In this document: piece after piece, positions 47,612 to 56,497 of the stretch
Position numbering within the stretch: position 1 is the stretch's first letter
Layout: every line of letters starts with the position of its first letter
Source: Dactylosporangium vinaceum
GTDB taxonomy: Bacteria > Actinomycetota > Actinomycetes > Mycobacteriales > Micromonosporaceae
DNA length: 64,000 nt
Reading direction: 5' to 3'
Assembly: GCF_019904175.1 (NCBI RefSeq)
Contig: NZ_CP061913.1
Location: 5,952,001-6,016,000 of the forward strand
Made by a program: the position numbers and the translations under genes
The notes under the pieces: generated by a model
What the model was told of the DNA's origin: nothing
What the model saw: only the letters and a program-made list of their open reading frames with translations
Database searches by the model: none

Positions 47612-48295
47612 GTGAACTTCGACGATCTCACCACGCCGCTCGTCGCCGACGCCTGTGTGCGCGCCGGCATCACGCCGCGGATCGCGCCCGCCGGCATCCG
47701 GCCCGTCATTGCCGGGACGCGCCTGGCCGGCCGGGTGCTCCCGGCCCGCCACTACGGCAGCGTCGACGTGTTCCTGGAGGCGCTGGGCGACGCCCGCGCC
47801 GGTGACGTCCTCGTCATCGACAACGGCGGGCGCACCGACGAGGCGTGCATCGGCGACCTGACGGTGCTCGAGGCGGCCGCGGCCGGCGTCGCCGGGCTCG
47901 TCGTCTGGGGCCTGCACCGCGACACCGCCGAGCTGCGCGAGATCGGCCGGCCGGTGTTCAGCTACGGCGCCCTGCCCCTCGGGCCGCTGCGCGTCGACGA
48001 GCGCGAGCCGGAGGCGCTCACCAGCGCCCGCTTCGGGCCCCACACGGTCACCGCCGACGACCACGTCCTGGCCGACGACGACGGTGTGCTCTTCCTGCAC
48101 GCGGCCGACCTGGGCGTCCTGGAGCAGGCCCGGGCGATCCGCGAGACCGAACGCGCGCAGGCCGCCGGGATCGCCGCGGGGCAGACGCTGCGCCGGCAGA
48201 CCGCGTTCGCGGACTTCCTCGACCGTCGCCGCGCTGACCCGCAGTACACCTTCAGGCAGCATTTGCGCCGGATCGGTGGGGCCATCGAGGAGTAA
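47612..48295 (+). CDS. RraA-like protein (HMG aldolase/regulator of RNase E fold)
   Basis: 227 residues. The trimeric RraA/DMK fold is visible: LTTPLVADACVRAG, AGTRLAGRVLPARHYGSVDVFLEALGDA, GDVLVIDNGGRTDEACIGDLTVLEAAAAGVAGLVVWGLHRD and TVTADDHVLADDDGVLFL. The Gly/Asn-rich loop VIDNGGRTDEACIGD matches the metal/anion site of HMG/CHA aldolases; in RraA the fold instead binds RNase E. Which applies here is unknown. The GTG start is preceded by GGGGAAAG. Confidence 0.82.
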   Translation: MNFDDLTTPLVADACVRAGITPRIAPAGIRPVIAGTRLAGRVLPARHYGSVDVFLEALGDARAGDVLVIDNGGRTDEACIGDLTVLEAAAAGVAGLVVWGLHRDTAELREIGRPVFSYGALPLGPLRVDEREPEALTSARFGPHTVTADDHVLADDDGVLFLHAADLGVLEQARAIRETERAQAAGIAAGQTLRRQTAFADFLDRRRADPQYTFRQHLRRIGGAIEE

Positions 48296-48423
48296 CCGCA
48301 GGGCCAGACGTAGGGTCGGCCTCGTTGACGGGGAAGTTCGTCGATGTGAGGGTGCGAATCACATTGACGGGCGGCTACGCGCAGCCCACAACCGCCGCGC
48401 GTACCCCAACGAAGGGATCCCCC

Positions 48424-49998
48424 ATGCGCATGAGACGGACACTCGGGGTCGGCGCGGCCATCCTCGCCGTCGCCGCGAGCGTCGTCACCGGCCCGGCGGC
48501 ACCGGCGCAGGCGCTCGCGGTCACCGGCCTGGGCTCGACCATCGCGCTGAACAACTGCTCCGGCTCGCTGGTGCGCTGGCCGCAGTCGGTCGACGCCGAC
48601 CGGGCGCTGCTGCTCACCAACGGGCACTGCTACGAGAACGGGTTCATCCCGGCCGGTCAGGTGTACACGAACCGGGCCAGCAGCCGCACCGGGACGCTGC
48701 TCAACGACGCCGGCACCGCACTCGGCACGGTCAAGGCCGACAAGCTCATCTACGGCACCATGACCGGCACGGACGTGTCGCTGTACCAGCTCACCGACAC
48801 GTACGCGCAGATCAAGTCGAAGTACAGCAACACCACCGCGCTCACCGTGGCCGCCGCCCGTCCGGCCGACGGCACCGCCATGACGATCCCGTCGAGCTAC
48901 TGGAAGCAGGTCTGGACCTGCACCATCAACGGGTTCGTGCCGACGCTCAAAGAGGACACCTGGACCTGGCACGACTCGATCCGGTACAACACCGGCTGCC
49001 AGACCACCCACGGCACCTCGGGCTCGCCGATCGTGCGCACCTCGGACCGGGCCGTCATCGGCATCAACAACACCGGCAACGACGACGGGCAGAGCTGCAC
49101 GCTCAACAACCCGTGCGAGGTCGACGCCAACGGCAACGTGACGGTCCACCAGGGACAGTCCTACGGTGAGCAGACCTACTGGTTCACCACGTGCCTGAAC
49201 TCGTCGCGGGCGATCGACCTGACCGTCTCCGGCTGCCTGCTGACCGGCGCCACCGCGCCGGGCAACACCGTCACGGTCACCAACCCGGGCGCGCAGACGG
49301 CCACCGTCGGGGCGGCCAGGTCGCTGCAGATCACGGCGACGGACTCGGCGTCCGGCCAGACGCTCACCTACTCGGCGACGGGCCTGCCCGCGGGCCTGAG
49401 CATCAACAGCAGCACGGGCCTGATCTCCGGTACCCCCACGACCGCCCAGACCACGACGAGCACCGTGACGGTCCGCGACACCACCGGCGCCACCGGCACC
49501 ACGTCGTTCACCTGGACCGTGTCCGGCACCGGCGGCGGCACGTGCAGTGGCCAGAAGCTCAGCAACGGCGGCTTCGAGTCGGGCACCACGGGCTGGACCG
49601 GCACCACCGGCGCGATCGGCCAGTGGGCGTCGCAGGGTGAGGCGGCCCACGCCGGCACCTACAGCGCCTGGCTGCTCGGCTACGGCTCCACGCACACCGA
49701 GAGCATCTCGCAGGCGGTCACCATCCCGGCCGGCTGCTCGGCGTCGCTCACGTTCTGGGTGCACGTCGACTCGGCCGAGACGACCACGTCGACCGCCTAC
49801 GACAAGCTGACCGTGACGGCCGGCTCGACCACCCTCGTCACCCTGTCGAACCTGAACAAGGGCACCGGATACGTGCAGAAGACCTACAGCCTGAACGCCT
49901 TCGCGGGCCAGACGGTGACGCTCAAGTGGAACGGCACCGAGGACTCCTCGCTGCAGACGTCGTTCGTCATCGACGACGCCGCCGTGACCGTGAGCTGA
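48424..49998 (+). CDS. Secreted trypsin-like serine protease with Ig-like and C-terminal sandwich domains
   Basis: 524 residues. A signal peptide (about 1-30) precedes a chymotrypsin-fold protease (about 33-275) with His68 (LLTNGHCYE), Asp117 (MTGTDVSLYQL) and Ser199 (HGTSGSPIV). Next is a putative Ig-like domain (about 284-378; GAQTATVGAARSLQITATDS, LTYSATGLPAGLSINSSTGLISGTPT). A C-terminal beta-sandwich (about 383-524; KLSNGGFESGTTGWTG) probably binds carbohydrate or protein. It is exported; protein substrates are unknown. The ATG at 48424 has a GGGA ribosome binding site 5-6 bases upstream. Confidence 0.88.
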   Translation: MRMRRTLGVGAAILAVAASVVTGPAAPAQALAVTGLGSTIALNNCSGSLVRWPQSVDADRALLLTNGHCYENGFIPAGQVYTNRASSRTGTLLNDAGTALGTVKADKLIYGTMTGTDVSLYQLTDTYAQIKSKYSNTTALTVAAARPADGTAMTIPSSYWKQVWTCTINGFVPTLKEDTWTWHDSIRYNTGCQTTHGTSGSPIVRTSDRAVIGINNTGNDDGQSCTLNNPCEVDANGNVTVHQGQSYGEQTYWFTTCLNSSRAIDLTVSGCLLTGATAPGNTVTVTNPGAQTATVGAARSLQITATDSASGQTLTYSATGLPAGLSINSSTGLISGTPTTAQTTTSTVTVRDTTGATGTTSFTWTVSGTGGGTCSGQKLSNGGFESGTTGWTGTTGAIGQWASQGEAAHAGTYSAWLLGYGSTHTESISQAVTIPAGCSASLTFWVHVDSAETTTSTAYDKLTVTAGSTTLVTLSNLNKGTGYVQKTYSLNAFAGQTVTLKWNGTEDSSLQTSFVIDDAAVTVS

Positions 49999-50053
49999 CG
50001 AAGCCGGGTGGGGCCGGCACCCGGACCGGCCCCACCCACCCCGCCGGCGCCGC

Positions 50054-52864
50054 TCAGGCGTCGACGAGGTCGAACTTCTCCCACGGGCCTATCGCGTCGC
50101 GGTTGGCGATGAGCGGGGCGGACCCGGCGCTCTCCGCCGTCACGTACCTGTTGTTGACCGTCGCCTGGAGGCTCACGCTGGTGTCGCTGTTGCGGATCAG
50201 CCGGAACGTCTCCCACGGCCCGGCCCGGGCCCGGTCGGCGACGAGCGGGTTGGCCCCGGCGTTCTCGGCGCAGACGAACTGGCCGTTGACCCGGGCCCGC
50301 AGCGCCACCAGGCCACCGCCGCGGTCGACGAGGTCGAACTGCTCGGCCGGGCCGATGGCCGTCCGGCCGGCGACGAGCGGTGCGGTGCCGCCGCTGCCGG
50401 CCGTCACGTAGCGGGTGTTGACCTGGGCCCGCAGCGCCAGCCCGGCCCGCGCGGGCGCGGTGGCGCCGCCGAGCCCGGGCCCGCCGGGGCCGTCGGAGCC
50501 GAGCGTGGCGGCGGTGCCGGCGAGTGTCTTGCGGCCGTTGTTGGCCTGGGCGGTGAGCGTCGTGTGCGAGTACACCCGGAGCGGTTCGGCGGTGCGCTCG
50601 ATCACGTAGACCGCGTCGGCCGCCGTGGCGAACGTGACCTCGGCCGCGCTGGTGGTGGCCAGGATCGCGCCGTCGGAGGTGCGGCGGACCCGGATCTGCT
50701 GCCCGCTCCACGGGTTCACCACCCGGGCCGGCCGGCCGTAGAGGCTCCTCAGCCCGGCATACTTCGTCTCGCCGGCCTCGCGCTCGGCGCTGACCAGGAA
50801 CCCGTCCTTGGCCAGCAGGGTGAACCGGCCGCTGAAGCCGGTGTCGGCGGGCGCGGCCGGGAACACCCGGATCCGGTCGTCGTAGGACTGCATGAGCGAC
50901 TCGTTGATCGCCGCGAGGTGCACGCCGAGGTACTCGAAGACGCCGTCGGTGTTGCCGGTGAGGCCGTTGGGGTACTGCTGGTAGCGCTGGAGCATCAGCC
51001 TGAGCCCGGCCAGCGCCTGATCCCCGAGGCCGAGCCGGGCCGCCTGCACGGCGTCGCCGGCCGCCACGCTGCTGTACGGGCTGGGCCGCGTGTTCCAGCT
51101 GTGCAGGGCGGTCGGGTAGTCGGCGGCGCCGATGCCGGTCAGGTCGTAGGGCCAGATGAGCTCCGCGGTGACGTTCTCGCTGTTGTGCGGCGGGGCCGGG
51201 GCCGGCGGGTCGTGGGGCAGCCAGGCGCCGTTGCTCACCCGGTAGGGCGCGAGGTGGTCCAGGACGTCCTGCCAGCCGGCCCGCAGGTCCGCGTCCAGGC
51301 CGAGCTGGGCGCTCGCGGCGATGGTCAGCGGGAAGATCAGCCGGACCGCGGCCAGGTCGGTGATCGCGTTCTGCACGTCCCAGTAGGTCTCGGCGGCGTT
51401 GGAGCGGGCCATGAAGTAGCGGCCGGTGCTCGCGTCGCGGGACAGCTCGGCCCGGTAGAACCGCACGACCTCGCGCATGAACGGGTACGCCGTGCCGCGC
51501 AGGTATGACGTGTCGTTCGTGTAGCGGTACTGCAGGTACATGCCGTAGGCGGCCTCGGCGCCGGTCGAGTAGATGTCGTCGACGAAGTCCGAGCCGACGC
51601 TCGTGCGCGCGTTGCCGTCCCAGCCCATCGCCTCCGGCACCCAGATGCCGTCGACGGCGAAGCGGGTGCGGGTGTAGGCCTTCAGCGCGCTGAAGTTGCG
51701 GCTGTAGAGCCGGTTCTCGGTGGCGACGAGGTCGGCGTGGTTCGAGGCGAGCAGGGAGTTGTAGACGTCGCCCTGGTCGCGGTGCCAGTATCCGGTGCTC
51801 CACGCCGTCCTGTCCTGCGTGGCGCGGAAGACGCCGTTGACGAAGTGGAACGGGTAGTCGCCGTGGCCGCCCGCGGCGATCATGTACGTCGCCAGGTAGT
51901 AGATGTTCTCGAGGTAGTCACCGGTGCCGGCGGCCCCGGAGTACTGCACGAACGACCGCTGCCAGAACGCGTGCCACCAGCCGCGGGAGTTGCCGAGCGC
52001 CGCCAGGTAGCCGGTGCTGCGGGCCGCGGCGAGCTGGCTGCGGGCGGCGGCCACCGAGTCGCGGCCGGCGGCGTCGATCCGGCTCGCGGCGGTGAACCAG
52101 ATGGTGTAGTTCGCCGTCGGCGTGATGGTCAGGCGCACCTGGCGGTCGCCGACGACCTGGGTGGTGTACGCGGCGCCCTCGACCGTCGCGGCAAGGGTGT
52201 AGCCGAAGCCGCCGGGGTCGCGCTGCCCGCGGCTGAACCCGGCGACCGCGCTGTCGGCGAACGTGCTGATCTGCTTCCACGTGTCGAGGTCGGGTACGTC
52301 CGCCGAGTCGGTCACCGTCGCCGGGTCCCACATGCTCAGCTCCAGCGTCGTGCTGCCCTGGCCGGTCCGGGCGTCCTCGACGTGCACCCCCATCACCTCG
52401 GACCCGGGCACGCCGAGCACGGTGACCGTCCGGTCGGTGCCGTAGCTGGTCGTCAGCGTCCCGTCGTAGAGCGACAGCCGCTGCTGGTAGCGCGTGGACC
52501 CGGCGCCGAGGCCCGGGTCGGTGTCGAGGCTGACCAGGCCGGCCGCGTACGCCGACTGCTCGGACAGGTCGGCCCCGGACACCTGCATGGTGAGCCCGTC
52601 GCCGCTCCACACCATGGCGCCGGTCCTGCCGTTGCCGACGGTCAGGCCGCGGCGCGGGTCGGTCTGCGGGGTGTTGTAGACGATGTCGTGCTTGGCCAGG
52701 TAGCCGGCGTAGTCGACGTCGAGCGCGCCGGTGACCGGGTCGAACGCCTGATCGGTGCGCGCGGCGCCGGCGGTGGCGCCCGGCAGGACGGCCGCGCAGA
52801 GTGCGGCGACGGCTCCCAGCAGCGCGAGCCGGCGGATCCGGGCCACGGATACGGCTGCCACCAT
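50054..52864 (-). CDS. Secreted GH95-like glycosidase with C-terminal fascin-type beta-trefoil
   Basis: 936 residues. A signal peptide (about 1-34, ending TAGAA) is followed by the N-terminal beta domain (about 35-290; DYAGYLAKHDIVYNTPQ, GLTVGNGRTGAMVWSGDG). The alpha/alpha barrel (about 295-700) has SRGWWHAFWQRSFVQYS, FHFVNGVFR and WSTGYWHRDQGDVYNSLLAS. This resembles GH95 fucosidase-type and DUF5703-type proteins, though the specific GH95 catalytic residues cannot be confirmed by eye. A beta-trefoil (about 808-936) with three repeats such as TRYVTAGSGGTAPLVAGR is of the fascin type and probably binds glycan. It is secreted and may remove terminal sugars from plant or microbial polysaccharide. 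Confidence 0.82.
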   Translation of the reverse strand: MVAAVSVARIRRLALLGAVAALCAAVLPGATAGAARTDQAFDPVTGALDVDYAGYLAKHDIVYNTPQTDPRRGLTVGNGRTGAMVWSGDGLTMQVSGADLSEQSAYAAGLVSLDTDPGLGAGSTRYQQRLSLYDGTLTTSYGTDRTVTVLGVPGSEVMGVHVEDARTGQGSTTLELSMWDPATVTDSADVPDLDTWKQISTFADSAVAGFSRGQRDPGGFGYTLAATVEGAAYTTQVVGDRQVRLTITPTANYTIWFTAASRIDAAGRDSVAAARSQLAAARSTGYLAALGNSRGWWHAFWQRSFVQYSGAAGTGDYLENIYYLATYMIAAGGHGDYPFHFVNGVFRATQDRTAWSTGYWHRDQGDVYNSLLASNHADLVATENRLYSRNFSALKAYTRTRFAVDGIWVPEAMGWDGNARTSVGSDFVDDIYSTGAEAAYGMYLQYRYTNDTSYLRGTAYPFMREVVRFYRAELSRDASTGRYFMARSNAAETYWDVQNAITDLAAVRLIFPLTIAASAQLGLDADLRAGWQDVLDHLAPYRVSNGAWLPHDPPAPAPPHNSENVTAELIWPYDLTGIGAADYPTALHSWNTRPSPYSSVAAGDAVQAARLGLGDQALAGLRLMLQRYQQYPNGLTGNTDGVFEYLGVHLAAINESLMQSYDDRIRVFPAAPADTGFSGRFTLLAKDGFLVSAEREAGETKYAGLRSLYGRPARVVNPWSGQQIRVRRTSDGAILATTSAAEVTFATAADAVYVIERTAEPLRVYSHTTLTAQANNGRKTLAGTAATLGSDGPGGPGLGGATAPARAGLALRAQVNTRYVTAGSGGTAPLVAGRTAIGPAEQFDLVDRGGGLVALRARVNGQFVCAENAGANPLVADRARAGPWETFRLIRNSDTSVSLQATVNNRYVTAESAGSAPLIANRDAIGPWEKFDLVDA

Positions 52865-52986
52865 TGGAGTCTGCGGGGCCCGCCGGCCGGCCGTGGGAGT
52901 TTGCCGGCATTCGTGCGGTACTGCGGTTGTCGGACAACGGGTGGGCGCGCACTCAAGACGGTCGGGCCGCTGCCGATCGGGCAGGT

Positions 52987-54594
52987 ATGCGTCGCTGGCG
53001 GATCACCACCCGCATCCTGCTCCTCGCCGTCATCGGCGTGCTCGTCTCGGGCGTGCTGCTGGGCACCGCCGCGGTCGGCTTCGGCCAGCAGCGGGCGGCC
53101 AGCGCCGAGGCCAGCACCCTGATGCGGCTGTCCCGGCTGGCGATGGAGGCGAAGTTCCGGGCCGCCGACATCGCCGGCTGGCAGACCGGCTACGCCTTCG
53201 ACTTCGCCCGCGGCCTGCCCGGCGCCCTCGACGACACCGTGGGGCAGCGCAAGGAGTTCCTCGGCTCGGCGGCCGCGCTGCGGGACGTCTTCGCCCAGCT
53301 CGCCGCGGGCCCCCTGGCGGCCGGCGAGCGCACGCAGCTGCAGCGGGCGACGACGGGCTACGAGACCTTCATGGCCATCGACGCCAAAATGATCAAGTTG
53401 TACCGCCAGGGCTCACCCGAGGCCAAGACGGCCGCCGACACCCTGGCCTCCGGCGACTCCCTCGACGCCTTCAACGTGATGGCCGCGGCCACCAACGGCA
53501 TGGCGTCCGCCGTCACCGCCCGCGGTCTGGCCGTGGCCGCGACGGCGCAGGGGACCGCCGAGTCCGGCCGCCGGACGGTGTGGATCGTCGGGCTGGCCGG
53601 GCTGCTCGTCGCCGCGGCCGTCGCGGTCGGCGTGGTGGCCAGCATCGCCCGGCCGCTGCGGGCCCTCGACGCGCGCCTGACCGACATCGCCGACGGCGAC
53701 GGCGACCTGACCGCGCGCCTGGAGGAGGGTGGCCGGGACGAGCTGGCGACGGTCGCCGCCTCGTTCAACCGGTTCGTGGCCGGCCTGGCCGACGCGATGC
53801 GCTCCGTCGACGACCGGGCCCGCGTCGTCGCCAGCCACTCCGGCGACCTGTCCGGCGTCTCGGCCGACCTGGCCGTCTCCGCCGAGTCCGCGGCGGCCCG
53901 GGCGGCCGCGGCCACGACCGCCACCGAGGACATCTCGCACAGCGTCCAGACGTTCGCGGCCGGCACGGAGGAGATGGGCCAGTCGATCGCGGCCATCTCG
54001 GCCAGCGCACACGAGGCGGCCGCGGTCGCCGTCGCCGCGCACACCCTGGCCGGCACCGTGACCGAGACCATGGCGCAGCTGGGCCGGTCGAGCCGGCAGA
54101 TCGGCGAGATGGCCCAGGTGATCAGCGGCATCGCCCGCCAGACGAACCTGCTGGCGCTCAACGCCGGCATCGAGGCGGCCCGGGCGGGGGAGAGCGGCCG
54201 GGGTTTCGCGGTCGTCGCCGGCGAGGTCAAGGACCTGGCCGCGGAGACGGCCCGGGCCACCGAGGACATCTCGGCCCGGATCACCGCCATCCAGGACGAC
54301 ACCGCCGGCGCGGCCGGGTCCATCGAGCGGATCGCGGAGGTGATCGGGCGGATCAACGACCTGCAGGTGACGATCGCCTCGGCCATCGAGGAGCAGAGCG
54401 CGACCACCGCCGACCTGTCCCGCACGATCACCGGCGTGGCGCGCAGCAGCGACGAGGCCCGCCAGGACGTGGCCGCGGTCGCCGACGCCACCCGGGCCAC
54501 CACGGTGACCGTCACGGGCGTCGGGGCCGCGGCCGGGAGCCTGGCCCAGGTCTCGTCGGACCTGCAGGGGCTGGTCGGGCGGTTCCGGTACTAG
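52987..54594 (+). CDS. Methyl-accepting chemotaxis protein-like receptor
   Basis: 535 residues. Two membrane helices (about 9-35 and 195-220) flank a helical sensor domain of about 160 residues, probably a four-helix bundle. A HAMP domain follows (about 220-275, RPLRALDARLTDIADGDGDLT). The MCP signalling domain is long and coiled (about 290-530) with the hairpin tip GIARQTNLLALNAGIEAARAG, where Thr is replaced by Gly in the usual NATIEAARAG. It has no obvious pentapeptide tether. No chemotaxis genes lie nearby. The ATG at 52987 follows a CTGCC/GGCAG inverted repeat and has GGGCAGG upstream. Confidence 0.9.
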   Translation: MRRWRITTRILLLAVIGVLVSGVLLGTAAVGFGQQRAASAEASTLMRLSRLAMEAKFRAADIAGWQTGYAFDFARGLPGALDDTVGQRKEFLGSAAALRDVFAQLAAGPLAAGERTQLQRATTGYETFMAIDAKMIKLYRQGSPEAKTAADTLASGDSLDAFNVMAAATNGMASAVTARGLAVAATAQGTAESGRRTVWIVGLAGLLVAAAVAVGVVASIARPLRALDARLTDIADGDGDLTARLEEGGRDELATVAASFNRFVAGLADAMRSVDDRARVVASHSGDLSGVSADLAVSAESAAARAAAATTATEDISHSVQTFAAGTEEMGQSIAAISASAHEAAAVAVAAHTLAGTVTETMAQLGRSSRQIGEMAQVISGIARQTNLLALNAGIEAARAGESGRGFAVVAGEVKDLAAETARATEDISARITAIQDDTAGAAGSIERIAEVIGRINDLQVTIASAIEEQSATTADLSRTITGVARSSDEARQDVAAVADATRATTVTVTGVGAAAGSLAQVSSDLQGLVGRFRY

Positions 54595-54648
54595 CCCCGT
54601 GTTGCTGACTGCGCGGAGCCATCGGCTGATGGTGGTGTGACCACATCG

Positions 54649-55293
54649 TCACATGTCGAGGCGGCTCACCCGGCGCGCGGCGACGGCGGCCTGCATCCGG
54701 CTCTGCAGGCCCAGCTTCGCCAGGATGCGGCTCACGTGGGTCTTGGTGGTGGCCTCGGCGATGCCCAGGCGCGTCGCGATGGCCGCGTTGGAGAGCCCCT
54801 CGCCGAGGCAGTCGAGGACCTCGCGCTCGCGGGTGGTGAGCAGGCCGACGGGCACCGCGGCCGGGGTGGAGTCGGTGAGCGGGCCGGCGAACGCCCCGAG
54901 CACCCGGCGGGTGACGGCCGGCGCGACGATGCCCTCGCCGCGGGCCACGGTCCGCACGGCGGCGACGAGCTCGTCGGCGGAGGCGTCCTTGAGCAGGAAC
55001 CCGGCGGCCCCGGCCCGCAGCGCCCCGAAGAGGTACTCGTCCAGGTCGAACGTCGTCAGCGCGAGCACCCCCGTAACGCCGTGGCGGGTCAGCTCGCGGG
55101 TCGCGGCGACACCGTCGAGGCGTGGCATCCGCAGGTCCATCAGCACCACGTCGGGGCGCAGCCGCAGCCCGAGCTCGACGGCCGCGGCGCCGTCGCCCGC
55201 CTCGCCCACGACCTCGATGTCCGGGTGCGCCCGCAGGATCAGCACCAGCCCGGCCCGGACGGCCGGCTGGTCGTCGCACACGATCACCCGCAC
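54649..55293 (-). CDS. Response regulator, NarL/LuxR family, pair 4
   Basis: 214 residues from the GTG at 55293. The receiver has phospho-acceptor Asp53 (VVLMDLRMPRLDG), LALTTFDLDEYLFGALRAG and the Lys in FLLKDASADEL. The LuxR helix-turn-helix has LTTREREVLDCLGEGLSN and AEATTKTHVSRIL. The GTG at 55293 keeps the first strand MRVIVCDDQ; a later GTG at 55287 would cut it. It overlaps the kinase end by 10 bases. Confidence 0.92.
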   Translation of the reverse strand: MRVIVCDDQPAVRAGLVLILRAHPDIEVVGEAGDGAAAVELGLRLRPDVVLMDLRMPRLDGVAATRELTRHGVTGVLALTTFDLDEYLFGALRAGAAGFLLKDASADELVAAVRTVARGEGIVAPAVTRRVLGAFAGPLTDSTPAAVPVGLLTTREREVLDCLGEGLSNAAIATRLGIAEATTKTHVSRILAKLGLQSRMQAAVAARRVSRLDM

Positions 55294-56390
55294 GGCAGCC
55301 TCGCCTCGACGACCCACTGCCCGGCGCGTTCCCCGGCCGTGAGCTCCCCGCCCAGCAGCGCCGCGCGCTCGTGCATGCCGATGAGCCCGGCGCCCTCGCC
55401 GATCACCCGCTCGCGCGGCAGGCCCGAGGTGACCCGCATCGTGACGGCCGCCGGGCCGCAGTCGACCTCGACCGTGACCGGCCCGCCGTCGCCGTGCTTG
55501 AGGGCGTTGGTGAGCGACTCCTGGATGATGCGGTACGCGGCCAGGTCCACGCTCACCGGGACGTCCCCGGCGCCGTGGCGCACGTCGAGGCGGACCGGCA
55601 GCCCGGCCCGGGCCACCAGGTCGTCGAGCGCGCGGAGCCCGCCGGGCGCGTTGTCCGGCAGCGCCGCGGGGTCGCGCAGGAAGCCGACCATCCGCCGCAT
55701 CTCGGCGAGGCCCTGGACGCTGTTCTCGCGGATGACGCCCAGCGCCTGGCGGGTGCCGTCGGCGCCGAGGTCGGTGGAGAGGGCGGCGGTGGCGTGGATG
55801 GCCACGGCGCTGAGGTGGTTGGCGATGACGTCGTGCAGTTCCCGGGCCATCCCGGCCCGCTCGGCGGCGACCGCGTTGGCCCGGTCGGCCGCGGCGAGGC
55901 GGGCCACCTGCTGCGCCGAGCGCCGGGCGGTCTCGGCCTGGTCGCGGTGGTGGCGCACGTGCGTGCCGGTCAGGACGGGCACGATGGTGACGAGCGCGAG
56001 CAGGACGCCGAGCCCGATCGCCCGCACGTCGCGGATGACGACCAGGCAGACGATCGCGGTGACGACCGACCCGACGACGCTTGTGGCGAGCAGGGTCCGG
56101 GCCAGCCGGGCGCTGCCGTGCAGGCAGGCGTCGTAGAGCACCTGGGTGTAGACGAGCGGCGTGGCGAGGGACGGGCCGATGACGACGTCACCGGCGACGG
56201 CGGCCGTGCCGACGAGCACCGATGTGACGGGCGCCGAGCGCCGCAGCAGCAGCGCCGAGCAGCAGACGGCGAGCGGCACGAACAGCCACCGCGCGTCGAC
56301 GCGGGCCTGGTACTGCCCGGTGACGTACATGAGCGCCCCCGCGGCCAGCCCGCTGCCGGCCAGGACCAGGTCAACGGTGCGCCCCTTCAC
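55284..56390 (-). CDS. Sensor histidine kinase, HisKA_3 type, pair 4
   Basis: 368 residues. Four or five membrane helices (about 5-140) precede the phosphoacceptor helix ARELHDVIANHLSAVAIHA (His186). The ATPase N-box is QESLTNALKH, and the G2 box is GAGLIGMHER. The G1 box DxGxG is not recognisable (VTSGLPRER at that place), so this kinase may bind ATP in a variant way. The GTG at 56390 is the only start that keeps the first membrane helix. It overlaps the response regulator gene. Confidence 0.88.
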   Translation of the reverse strand: MKGRTVDLVLAGSGLAAGALMYVTGQYQARVDARWLFVPLAVCCSALLLRRSAPVTSVLVGTAAVAGDVVIGPSLATPLVYTQVLYDACLHGSARLARTLLATSVVGSVVTAIVCLVVIRDVRAIGLGVLLALVTIVPVLTGTHVRHHRDQAETARRSAQQVARLAAADRANAVAAERAGMARELHDVIANHLSAVAIHATAALSTDLGADGTRQALGVIRENSVQGLAEMRRMVGFLRDPAALPDNAPGGLRALDDLVARAGLPVRLDVRHGAGDVPVSVDLAAYRIIQESLTNALKHGDGGPVTVEVDCGPAAVTMRVTSGLPRERVIGEGAGLIGMHERAALLGGELTAGERAGQWVVEARLPCG

Positions 56391-56497
56391 CCACCGATTC
56401 CACCATCCTTCACCGCCGCGCGGAATGCGACGAAGGATGTAGGCGAACCCTCAGTGGTGCCGACGTAATGTGGCGCCCGGGCCGGAACGCTCGAAGC

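Noticed and set aside
54636..54653. TGTGAC and GTCACA as a CRP-like site between the chemoreceptor and response regulator genes
   Set aside because: The TGTGA and TCACA halves are spaced by 8 bases instead of 6, and the site lies between convergent gene ends, where an activator site makes no sense.
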